Source: Carallia brachiata
Taxonomy: Eukaryota > Streptophyta > Magnoliopsida > Malpighiales > Rhizophoraceae
Direction of reading: 5' to 3'
Assembly: GCA_021464245.1 (NCBI GenBank)
Contig: JADCRB010000004.1
Location: 1,483,103 to 1,547,102, forward strand
DNA length: 64,000 bases
Shown here: positions 35,001 to 46,483 of the stretch, one piece after another
Layout: each line of letters starts with the position of its first letter
How positions within the stretch are numbered: the first letter of the stretch is position 1
Position numbers and translations under genes: made by a program
The notes under the pieces: model-generated
Told to the model about the DNA's origin: nothing
The model's input: the letters and a program-made list of their open reading frames with translations, nothing else
Database searches by the model: none

Positions 35001-38000
35001 ATCTATAAGTAGGAATAATACAACTTGCAAAATGCAGCATTTTCAGTTTTCATTTTCCAATTACTTCTTTAGTTCACTCTAGATGGTATCAGATTCAAAT
35101 ATTGGAGTATACATTTCCACTCGCTCAAAATTAGCATAAGTTTTTTGTTAATCCAAACCTTACTGTCAACCCAAAAACACAGAAGGTAAAACTCATGCAG
35201 TGACTATAAGAAATCCACTACCTGAATATTTGTTCTAAGATTTATCCCAAAAAAAAATAATGCAAATATATACCTGCACCCGCAGAGCTTCCTTTACTTT
35301 CCACGATAGGATCCACTACATATGTTTTTGTGTCATCACTGCTGCACGCTTTCAGAGTTCCTATGTCAGGGTCTCTGTTTAAAGATGTTTTTGCAATCGA
35401 CCACTCGCCCCTGACTATATCGAATAATCGATTTCTTTGTTGCACGTTTCCTCTGCAAATGTGGGCACCACTAAACTTTGTTAAATAAAAATTTCAAAGT
35501 GAAGGAAAAAAACAGAAAAAGAAAAAGAACAACAATAAAGATTCCAAAGTCAAGAGCACTTTAAGAGCTCTACAAGGAACACCGTTGATGATATTAAGAC
35601 AATATACAGTTAAAACACCATAAAAGTTCAAACACAAAGTACAAGATCTTTACTGATGGAGAAATGTCACCTCTCAAGCATGATGATAAATTGGGAATCA
35701 TCTTGACGAGCTCGTCCCCGAGATTGGACATAACTGCTGACTATCTTAGGCAAATCAAACATTATTACACAGAAGCAATTTGGAGCATGAATCCCCTTCT
35801 CCACCACATCAGTGGCAAATAAGAGATTGACCTACATGTAAGAGCATACTCTTGTTACTAGGCTTCCAAACACCAAATGTTCCCCATGGGGTAATCAAGG
35901 CAACTAAAGTCCTATACCTTCCCAGACTGAAATGAGTCCAGTATTTCTTTTTGCATTTTTGGTGCCAATGCATCAACAGACGTACTAGTACTAGTTCCTG
36001 ACAAGTATGAAACAGCAAAATGTGCTAAAACTGGAACTTTGTTCACAAATCTTTCAATCACTTTAGCTGTCATCTTTCTTTCAACAAATATGAGGCACAT
36101 ACTTCCCTAGCTCCTCTGCAACCAGAAAAGGCAACCTGTGTGGTATTAAACAGAGTGATAAAATATTCTTCTAGTTTTTTATTTTTTCCCTTATTTCAAG
36201 GAGAGCATAAATTTAATAGTACCCAAATGATTGGAAAATTCGAAGAAGTTCCTGTAGTTTGGGAGATAAGTAGCCTAATTCCACAGCCTTTGAATGATCA
36301 AGCTCACGGTCCAACATTACATTATTACCTGAGATGTTGAGACAGAAAAATGTAAGGAAGAAATCTTGCACCCAGCCCAATCAAAGAATTAACATATTTT
36401 TCAAAGGTATAAAGGTAACAAGGTCATTGAAAAAAATCAGGCAAAAAAAATGATAAAACTGTCTGCCAAGAATGATGCAGACTATTGTATAATTTCTTGT
36501 CAATAATACATAAAGGAGAAAAATAATAATAATTACAAGTGCATGGAACTTGCATTATATAATACTGAACTACTTAAGTAAACTTCAAGCTATGCATGGA
36601 ATAATTTAAGCAAGTTGGGTTGCACGTGCAGTAACAGACAGATCAAATGGAATTGCCGGCACCCAAGAAAATGAAGAAAATTTCCAGTAACTTTGGAAGA
36701 AGTAAAACCCAACAGAGTAGTGCCATTTTCTTCTGCAACAGACAGATCTAATAATCACCATTCATACCATGTGACAAGGATTCGCCGATCCTATGTAATG
36801 CTTCCTCAAGGAAGCATTTGCACTGCACAGAAATTTCTCTATGAACTTCAGATTCCCCATTTAAGTTTGGAGCCTTCTCTAGACAAACTTTGACAGCCTA
36901 CAAACAATAAATGTCAGATGTGAGCACAAACAAAATGGAAGATAAAGATGAAGCTGAAAGGAACTTAACAAGAGTTACTGATGAAAAAATTCCACACAGG
37001 CATAGACTTGGTAATAGTTTTCTCTAAAGAATACTTGGAAATCTAGCAGTATTCTTAGATTGCTATCATCAACAGGCATGGCGGGCTTGCATCAAAATTG
37101 TTTACCAATGGAAGGAAAACTAAGTAAAACGCATTCAATCGGAGATCATAAAATTTGCTTCTTAGTATCAATTCTCTCATCTCCTACCCCTATACTACAG
37201 TGAGTTTTGGTCAAAAAAAAAAAAAAACTATCAAGAGAACAACCATACCTCATAAGCACACATGAGACCAAGATCTTCAAGGCAATTCACAATCTTTGCA
37301 TAGTGATTGGACAACCGCTTTCTCATTGTCTTAAGCTTATCATCCATGTCTCCGTAACAACTTTGGCCTGACCCTTCTAATGTCAACATTGAAGCATCGA
37401 ACTGTCCACAAAAATAAAGTTATCTTGGTACCAAAGATATTTTATGCACATAGGATATTACAAAAAGGCAATCTCTTTGCAGTCTGGATCACATACAATA
37501 GACATACCTTAGACCATGAAGCTTCAAGATTAGCTTTCAAATCTGAATAACTAAACCGTACTTTGTCATAAAATCTATACGTTTGTCTTGTAGAGGGAAC
37601 ATGGTCTTCATTGGTATAAATCTGCAGAAAATACACTAATAACATAAGACTGAAGTTCCCATGATATAAAGGACATGAAAATTTAGAATCTAAACATACT
37701 TGTGAATCCAATATGCTTTCAAGTTCTGATAATTGGTTCTCACAATCCATAGAAGGTGGGACACCTGATGTCACATTTTACACCAAAAACTTGTAACATC
37801 TGAGATGACGATACTAGCTACGGTAACAGTAACCTTACAATGGCACAGCAATCAAATTAGAGACAGGAAAAAAAACTTGGACATGAAGTGAAATAAGAAA
37901 GTTTAGTTGAACAATCGTTGGCTGCAATTGATGATGTATGAACATTAAAAAGCATTCACTTTGTGGACAGTAATTTCAAGAAATTAGGAAACAACAAAAA

Positions 38001-39987
38001 ATTCCAAAGGACGCACAGCTATTGAAGCAAAAATTTCACTGGAAATTTCACTTCACAATACAAAAATTGGTTTAAACCCACTATCGAAACCCTAAAAGGT
38101 ATAAAATTTGATCTGGAGAAAAAATTTCCTGCATTTATAGTTTTCAAATTGGAGTACATACAATCATTGAGTATTCATACGATGGTAAAATAGATATGAA
38201 GCACAATCAAACTAAGACCAGCAGCAGCAGATAAATACAGAGTTTCAGCTGGATTGTAGAAATTGCTCGAACAACTGCCAGCTTTATCTGTTGATACACT
38301 ACTGTAATCATAGACAGCAAAAGGAGGACCAAAAAAAATTAAGCAATAAGCCCACCTGAAATTCATAAAATAGATTCATTTATCTCTGAAAATTGGTAGG
38401 ACAACTATTATGAAAAACAGACCACCACAGCAAGGCCTCACCTTGTCTACCTACAGATGATGCAGTCATTCCAAACACCCTTGGCTTGTGATTCAATTTG
38501 TGATAGTATTCCTTAAACAAACAACAATAGTTGTTAATCCCACACTATAAAATAAAAATAAACCAATGGAAAGGCAATTTGCAAAAAGATGAAGCAGGAA
38601 TTATAAAAATAGCATATTTACCTTCATTATTTTTCTATAAGGGTGATCAGCAGTAGCAAGATGGCATTCATCAATTATTATTAAGGAGACTGTATCTAGA
38701 TTCAAAAATTCTTCTTTCAGTGCATCCAAAAGGATTTGGGGTGTCATGACCAATACCTGCAGAAAGAAAAAAGAAGAAGCATTAACACGAGCTTCACAAT
38801 AAAAAGCACAACCTTTCTCACAGGCAGAACATTCCAAGAGAACCATGCAACTCTTGGACAATTCCATCTTGCCTGATCCTATACAAAAAAGCATATAAGC
38901 ATAATTCTGAAAGTGAATACAACTAAATTTCCACAATCGCATATGTTCCATTTGTCTCCACTTCACATTCAGAGACCCTATATTTACTTAGCAAGGCTAG
39001 AGAAAGCGGGACAGGTCAAACAACCCATCCAAGAGAAAGAATGGAAAAGAGAGTTAACCATGTGTGTAGAGCAAACACTGAGAGACAAAGCAGACACAAA
39101 CACTGAGAGACGGAAGATTGCAAGGTACTGTAGAACAAACGGAAATATTTACAGAGTACACAAAAAGGGAAAAAATTCCCTGTTAGAACACCATTGGGTA
39201 TGGAGAAACGTGTTTCAAATAAGTTAACTAATCTTGCTTATACCGTCAACTAAGCTCAACTCACGTCATGTTCAACAGCTTCCTTTTTCCAGCATTGTTG
39301 CGTCCACCCATCTACTCTCTTGGCTTCGCAGTACTCTCCCACTTTGAAACTCGTATGAATTTTAACACCCTTACATTGCTGCAAGCAAAATATAAGCAAT
39401 TAATCATAAGCATATTAATCAATCAGTCAGCAATCACTGTGTATAAGCAATGAGCGACCAAACATGATGAATTAACACGAAATTAAAACTGAAAGTGCAT
39501 GCCTGGCCAACAAGATGGTCAGTGGGCGCCAAGAAAAGAATCAACTTTTTAATATCAGTGGACTTGATAGCTTCACCAATTTCCTTCATCAGCATTGCTG
39601 CTATCATAGTCTTTCCAGAACCAGCGTCCAGCACTGCAATGGTGTTCTTCTTCATGGCCACCTCAAATACCTTACATTGATAGCTTCAAGAATCCGACAA
39701 AACACACAAAACCCACAACCAAGAACGTAAATTTACAACACAGAAAGCCTTAAAATCACATAAAAACATAAACCCACATTGAACTTCTTTAAATGAAACC
39801 CAAAAAATTAAAAAAAGGAACAAAATTTAACAGCAAACCTTGAAAGACTGAAGTCCATCTGTTTCTTTGCAGGAGAGGCTTCCATCAAGGCCATATCAGG
39901 AGAGTGGTCGGACGACGAACTCTCTATTTCACTGAATTTTCTCTTCAGAGGGCTGTGATTACAGTCTTGCATTGAAACGTCCATCAT
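29049..39987 (-). CDS. DCL3: DICER-LIKE 3 (DCL3), 24 coding exons
   Basis: DCL3 cuts RDR2-made dsRNA into 24-nt siRNAs for RNA-directed DNA methylation in the nucleus. Exons: 39987-39839, 39683-39503, 39378-39265, 38756-38622, 38511-38442, 37764-37700, 37621-37508, 37401-37249, 36897-36768, 36328-36223, 36115-35918, 35831-35671, 35452-35274, 34736-34465, 34380-33846, 33405-33311, 32794-32583, 32478-32269, 32085-31609, 31235-30963, 30800-30474, 29970-29763, 29560-29455 and 29256-29049. Domains: Walker A AGSGKT (70-75), DECH (177-180), motif VI QSRGRAR (508-514), a DUF283-like segment and PAZ (about 590-850), RNase IIIa ([11 protein letters not shown]) and RNase IIIb ([10 protein letters not shown]), then two dsRNA-binding domains. 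[11 protein letters not shown] and [15 protein letters not shown] are DCL3-specific by recall; DCL4 was ruled out on these. Two frame breaks of one base each occur: in exon 11 near 36095-36103 and at the exon 14/15 junction (34380/34381). Intron 2 has a GC donor. Corrected length is about 1559 aa, close to Arabidopsis DCL3. Confidence 0.92.
30927..30947. repeat. (GAAA)n microsatellite in a DCL3 intron
   Basis: A run of GAAA units lies in the intron between the exons ending at 30963 and starting at 30800, about 15 nt past the donor. A similar (CTTT)n run lies upstream of DCL3 at about 40209-40232. Confidence 0.9.
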
Positions 39988-42427
39988 GAAAAACCCAAGA
40001 AATCAATTTATACAAAGATCGCGAAGAAAATAAAGAAGCAACTGAATGTACGAAAAACTTTTTTCTCTTTCCTCTACTGATTCTTCCGCTCCTCTATTGG
40101 ATAGACATTGGGGATCAAAGACTTGTGAGAAGAAAGAAAGATCAAGAAACGCAGGAAGCGTGAATGCTTCAAGAAACCCAAAACAAGAATTGGGTATCCT
40201 TTTTTTCTTTCTTTTCTTTCTTTCTTTCTTTCACTGAAAAGAGTTCCCGGGTGGCGTACTACAGGTGAGGCATGGAACTGAAGTGTCATCAATTGAATGA
40301 AATTATGCTCTCCCCCTCATGATATTGGTGTTTATGGCAAATAAACACTCAAGCATTCAACTATTTCTTTTTTTTTATTAAAAAAAAAAAAAAAAAGGAA
40401 GAAAACAAAGAAAAGAAGGGTAAAATTAGGGTTTTAACTTTATCCAATTATAATATTTTTCTGCTGTCTTATAATTAAGTGGAAAACAAAAAGCGAAAAA
40501 AGAATAAGGCAAGGGACCACAGACGACAAAGTACAGTAGCACACGCCCACGCAGTTTTTTATTTTCGTTTTTAACCGAGACGGAGTCCTCGTTCAGTTAG
40601 GAACTTAGGACTCTTCCGACAAGGGGTGGGAGGGTTTTGAAGTACATTTCGAAGCCTGCCCTTGCCGGGAAGGGCCCTCTGGCATAGGACCCACATCAAA
40701 TGAACAAGAAGTCAAATTGGGCAAAAACTAATTGAGCTCCATTATTTAGGTAAATTGAGTTTTCACATTATATTTATACGTATTTAATTTATATAATTAT
40801 AAATATTTTTTATATAATTATAATTAAAAAATATGAAATAAAAAATAGTAATAATTTTTATATCACTTTTTATCATCACAGTTATATAAAATATACTTAT
40901 AATTATATAAATTATGTCCGTATAAAAATAATGTGAAAACTAACATTTGTTCATAAACATTTTCCCAAACTAATTTAGGGTACCACACAACTATTTTAAC
41001 TGGAGAACTTCACCAGGCCTCTCAAAAAGCAAAAAAAGAGCTACATCAGGGAGGAGAGACCAAAATAGAGGAGACCCCGATCCTATTACAAGACTAGTGG
41101 CTCTATATTGTTATCTTTATTTTTTGTTTAAAAAAAATAGAGGAGAGAAAAATAATGGGAAAGGAGTGAAAGAGTGAATGTTTTTTATTTTTGAGATAAA
41201 AAAGAATGAATGTTGGAAGTGAACAAAATTTTTTACCTTTCTCATATTTATAAAAGTGTAATATGAAAAAAAATAAGTAGAAAGTAAAAAATATATATAT
41301 TATATTATTAATTTTACTTATAAAAAATAAAAGTTAAAAGATAAAAATAAATACGTAAAAATAATTTTCAAGAAAATTTTTTTTTTCTCAAGTTAAGGGA
41401 TAATTTTTGCCTCGAAAAAATTCCCCCTTTCTCCCAATCCTTTTCCTCGTAGACTCCCAATCCTTTTCCTCATATGACCTCTTTTCTTCATTTCTAGTTT
41501 TTCACCAGAAAACTTTCCCCTCCTCCCATTTCCCCTCTTACCAAACCAATATTAAGTGAAAAAGTTAGAAAGATATTAAATTTATGTAAATGATAGTCTA
41601 ATTGCATTTGCGTTTGAAGATCATGATAGACAGATGTCTCTTAATAGTGTTAGTATGAAATTTTGTATTTTATACAAACTCAAATTTCAATATTTGATGA
41701 ATTCAATTGAACTTTAAAAAATTTTATACTACATATAAAATAGTTTATGGTATATCAATAAGATTTTATATAATGTAAAAAAAAGTTAAATAAAACAGTA
41801 GATATTAATATAAAATTATTATATATTATATAAAATATTATCAATATAATATAAATTTTTTTGTATATAAAAAAATAATTTTTTGTAAATAAGTTGACCC
41901 TGCCAGAATTCGGTACGTGTGGATGTTCCCTCAAGCACCGCATGGGCATGGGGCTGCCTCTTGCACCGTAACATATTTTTTTTTTTCCTCTTTTGTTCTG
42001 TTTTGTATTTTTTCCTCTTTTTTCCACACTTGAATTTGGGAACATTAAACTGGACTTGCGTGAAATGATTTTAATTAGTGTTCAAAAAAATTGATGTTAA
42101 TTCATATTCTTGTTTTTTTTTTATTAAGAGATTTATTAATCTATAAATTATACAATAAATATTTTTTTCTTAGAATTAAAATTTAAAACTTTCAAAATAG
42201 AAATTGAAATTCTAAATTGTCTTATTCCCTTATTTAAAAGGTTGCAGCTATTTGAATGGAATTAACAATTATAAATGATTTTTTTTGTTTCTATTAACAT
42301 TTCAAAGCGGTTCTTTATGTGTGCTAGTTTCATCCGTGCTTCGAATGGAATGGAATGAATGTCGCATGAGTTTTGCTTAGAGTGAGGAATGTTTACATTG
42401 AACTCTCTACTCATCCATTACATCTCT
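39988..42427. other. DCL3 upstream region and intergenic DNA
   Basis: 39988-40300 should contain the DCL3 5' UTR and promoter, including the (CTTT)n run at about 40209-40232. Further on there is AT-rich DNA with a short tandem repeat of CTCCCAATCCTTTTCCTC at about 41433-41472. No gene is recognised. Confidence 0.5.
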
Positions 42428-42746
42428 AACACATACCAAATGAGATATATTCGTGTTGAACACGATACTTATTCAGTATATTTTCAGTATGTGTCAGACA
42501 CAATAAATCATATTAAATAAAAAAAACTAAAGATCAAGATAACACGCACCAAATAAGACATGTTCGTGTGAAATACAATGCTCATTCAACATAATTTCAG
42601 CAGGTATCAGACACATTAAATCGTATCAAATAAAAGAAAATAAAGATCAAGAGAACACATATCAAATGAGGCATGTTCGTGTGGAATACGACACTCATTC
42701 AACATACTTTTAACACGTGTCATATACATAAAATCGTATCATCATA
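42428..42746. repeat. 113-bp tandem repeat, about 2.8 copies
   Basis: Units start at 42428, 42541 and 42654. Each begins AACAC.YA.CAAAT.AG, contains ATTCGTGT/GTTCGTGT, TCATTCA and a GTRTCAGACACA-like block, and ends in AAAGATCAAGA. Copies differ at about one base in five. No open frame spans them. Confidence 0.85.
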
Positions 42747-44201
42747 TCTTCTATTAATTTAAGAGAGTAATTCCTAGCCAAAATCCCAACCTCACTCGTT
42801 AAATTAAAGATCCCAAAAAAAAAAACTCTTTAATAATTCATAATCCGGTTCATATAATCATAAAAAAAAGGAACTGTTGATAGAACTTATAAAAGAGAAA
42901 ATCATAAAAACTCAAAAGTAGAGAACTGTAATTACTAATTACCTCTCAGATCTAAAAGAGTGATGTAGTTGTAGACGGAGTAACAGAGAACCAAGTCAAG
43001 TGCTGCCTCAAGTGGTCACGTATAAATAGAATTATGAACCTATGCTTTGCTATGTGAAATTTGCTTTTTCGGATTTTGCGTTAGATTCTAACGGAAGATA
43101 ATTATTTTTTGGATACTGTGTTTGGTAGGAAATCTCGATTTGTTGAGATAACAATTTCTTAAATAACTACTTATTTCCGCATGCACACCTGGATAACGTT
43201 GCACTAAATCGAAGATGGTTGTTTCTTTTTTTTTTTTGGTAATATTGATTTTTTTATAGAGTTTGATTAAATAAACGTGTATATTAAGATTATGAGTTTG
43301 TACTTTAAATAATATTTAAAATATGCTAGCAAAGAAAAGTAAGGGATTCAAAGTTTTGATTTTTTTAATTATCTATTTTTTTTAATCAATTAGTCTAAAT
43401 TTATGATATCAAAAAAAAAAAAAGTATTGAGTACATTGAAAGTATGTGTTTTATTAAACATCATTCAACAGATTATCCTTTTTTTAAAAAAATTTAATAT
43501 ATATTTTATAATTTAATAATTTATCGTATTATGCGTCTACCATATATCTCAATATGCACGGCCACAAAGGTTTTCTACCATTTTGCGTTTCTTAAATCCT
43601 ACCCATTACGTTAGGCTTAAAGGGTGTCAGGGACGAAGGAGACTAGTGGTGGTGATCGCAACAATGGTGACTGCGGTGGTGGTCGGTCAAACTAGTGTTT
43701 TTTCTAGTCTCCTTTAATTTATTTTCTGTTTTTTTTTTTTGGTTTTTCACTTTATTGAAACTTTTAATTTTTTTCCTAAAAAATTACTAATATACTGCAA
43801 ATGCACAGCAAATGGTATGCCAATTTTCCAAAAATTATTGACTTGACATGCTACGTGGCAGCTTGTCATCGTATCTAATGGCATATTTAATGGAAATATC
43901 AAATTAATTTTACAGAATCCACGTTTTAGATAGAATTTAAAATTAAAAATGTGATGATTAGGCTTTAAGAGATGTAAAAAAAATAATAGGTGAAATTGAC
44001 CTTTAAGTTTATTTTATAAGTCAACGAATTAACACATGTTTATATCAATTAGCTTTTATGAATGTGCCATATACCTTTTTACAAACTTACATTTCAAATT
44101 ATATTTTAAGCTTAGATTACAAATTATATTTTAAAATAATTCAAATTTTATTAACTAACTTTTTTTATTTTGAATAAGAAAAAAAAAGTTGATTTACGAA
44201 T
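42747..44201. other. AT-rich intergenic stretch
   Basis: No gene is seen. 43620-43710 contains a GGTGGT-rich patch, and 43980-44000 shares the phrase ATAATAGGTGAAATT with the right end of the Pack-MULE-like element, so a MULE fragment is possible here. Confidence 0.45.
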
Positions 44202-44263
44202 ATATTGGTCATCGCACTAGAGGACTAATAATTATATTAGTCCTCTAGTGCGATGACCAATAT
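44202..44263. repeat. Perfect 29-bp inverted repeat with 4-nt loop
   Basis: The left arm 44202-44230 (starting ATATTGGTCATCGCACTAGA) and the right arm 44235-44263 are exact inverted copies around ATTA. No mismatch was found. In an AT-rich decayed region such a perfect palindrome must be young or maintained. It could be a tiny foldback element or a structured RNA hairpin; it is short for a plant miRNA precursor. Confidence 0.9.
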
Positions 44264-46483
44264 CAGATTAATCCCTGTTTGAACATTAATGGGGCCGATT
44301 GAGGCTTTGTTACTGGAGACTGTAACGATTGTTGAGTTTAAAACTCATCGTCGTATTAGAGTTTTTACATTGTCGAAGGTAGGCACCTAACATTTTTATC
44401 ATGAGAGGGTGCGGATACAAGAACTCGAACTTAAGTTGCCAATATGAAAATACGTCGACTTACTACTAAATTATTATCTCGGATAGTATTGACTATCGTC
44501 TTTAATTAATAAAATTTAAGAAGTCTTATTTTATCATGATTTCTTTTCCCATTAATATAAGAAAAAAGTTACATAAGTAAGCAATGTTAAGAATAAAGTT
44601 GACTTGTAAAATTTGAATTGTTAAATTAGGAAAGATATATCAAATTAAAAAAATGAAATAAATAAACTATTAAACTAATTGAGTATTGCAAATTATATAT
44701 CTACGTAATCGTATTCTCTATCTAAATTACAACTAAAGTTCACTCTTGATTCATCAAGATTCTCCTCGCTCACCTCTCCCGCTCTTTCTTCACTCTCTTC
44801 CATCTCATTGCAATGAAATAGGTTAGAAATATCGTTACCTTAAAATAGAATTCTTAAATCATCCGATATGATAATTTGATGGTGATTCAGTGTATTTCCT
44901 TTTTCACTGCTCATTTTCGAGTCCCCACATTGTTGCTTACCTCCAATTTAAAAGATTAAATGCAGAATGCATTTTATTGAGTTTTCGATTTATCAACATT
45001 GAAGCTAAATATGAGAAAAATTCACTCAGATCTAATAGTATTCTAACGATGATTCTACCTTTAGAGAAATAGTTGGAAGAGGACAACAATAACCTAATAA
45101 ACTGTTTCGACTTACAAATACTATAATCAATATACTTACCAGTACCTTTTCTTATAACTCCAAAAAAAATAGAAAAGAATATGATTATCATTCTCATTTA
45201 AAAGAAAAAAAAAATTAAAGGCAAAGCTTTCCTGCAAGCTTCTCAGTAACACCCCTTTGATTGGGTGCAATTTTTTATTTTAGTCTCAAGAGAGAGTTTA
45301 AACCATATAATTAAAAAAAGGAGAAACAAAGGTAAAGATCGATCTCATCCCTAATATAATATCAATAAATAAACTATTTTAAGCAGTCAATTCCATTGAT
45401 TACAACCTTCTCACCGAGAACGGTTGATCTGTGTGCCATTTTTAGATTTCAGCGCAATGTGTCCTCGCAAATAAATTAAAGAGTTTGGTTTCACAACTAT
45501 ATTGTGCACACACACTACTAACAAAACCCAACTAACTTTTAATTTATTATAATTATATTTAAAAAATATGAAAAAACAAACTTATAACCTAAAACTAAAT
45601 TAATGTTACTTTGCATTTTAAAAATATAAATTTCATAAAATATTCATTAAAAATTTAAATTTTTTCAACTTCCAGAATAATTTCTTAAGAAAAAAATTTT
45701 ACACAAATTATCAATAAAATTATATTTTGTTAGGTATAAAGCCGCATTACGTACAATACGGCACAGAACTTTTTTCCTAAATTAAATGGCAGGCTGCAAA
45801 TTCAACAGACACTGACGTGAAATGAATTGGGGCCTTTTCGAGAGCCTTGCACACGGCCCAAATTACCATTACCCCCGACCGAATCCTCAATCAAACATTA
45901 CCAATCCCCTTTCCCCATGTATGTACTATGACCCTCCTTAAAGCCCTGGAAAAAAACAACAACAGCATTAGTCTGCCTAACGGAATCGTTGCACCTATCA
46001 TAATTTTCCCCAACCGTTTGTCACAAATTGGTCCCAGTGACAGTACACAGACATTGCCTGTGGCATAATGTAATTGAATTCTATCAGTTACATCTGAGAA
46101 TGAAAGGAAAATAAAAGGGAATGTGACAACTATGACAAGGGGAACAAAAAATCAAGGTACAAAAATTCAGAGACTGAGAAAGAGCTGCAAAAGATTGGCC
46201 GATGTAGGGTCCGTGATGACTAACAAAATGGAGTGCTGCTATCAACCGGTTACACCTTAATGATACACTTCTGCTTCCTTCTCTTCATGTTTCCTTTACC
46301 TAACTTCACATCTTTCTTTCCTTCTTTTTTTTTTCTCTCTTTTTTTTTTTTTCCTTCCAAGGCTTTTAGGTTACTTCCATGTCTTTCCCTATACAGATAC
46401 AAGAATGGTTTGCTGACTACAAACTTGGATGGATATTTCATTGTGTCAAAACTCCTATACCCCATGCCGTCATTTCTTTTGAC
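44264..46483. other. Intergenic DNA and CID7 3' flank
   Basis: Mostly AT-rich without a gene. 46250-46483 lies just past the CID7 stop and probably holds its 3' UTR. Confidence 0.5.

Noticed and set aside
36095..36115. Alternative acceptor inside DCL3 exon 11 to avoid the frame break
   Set aside because: GGGAAG|TATG keeps the frame but has no pyrimidine tract and removes residues present in relatives; a one-base deletion is simpler.
29049..39987. DCL4 as the identity of the Dicer gene
   Set aside because: The C-terminal text first suggested DCL4, but the helicase segment, the [11 protein letters not shown] region and the RNase III insert match DCL3 as I recall it.
43620..44010. A further complete MULE element
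   Set aside because: Only a GGTGGT patch and a short phrase shared with the right end of 3588-4922 were seen; no second arm could be found.
44202..44263. Plant miRNA gene
   Set aside because: The perfect stem is only 29 bp with a 4-nt loop, shorter than plant precursors, and perfect pairing is atypical.
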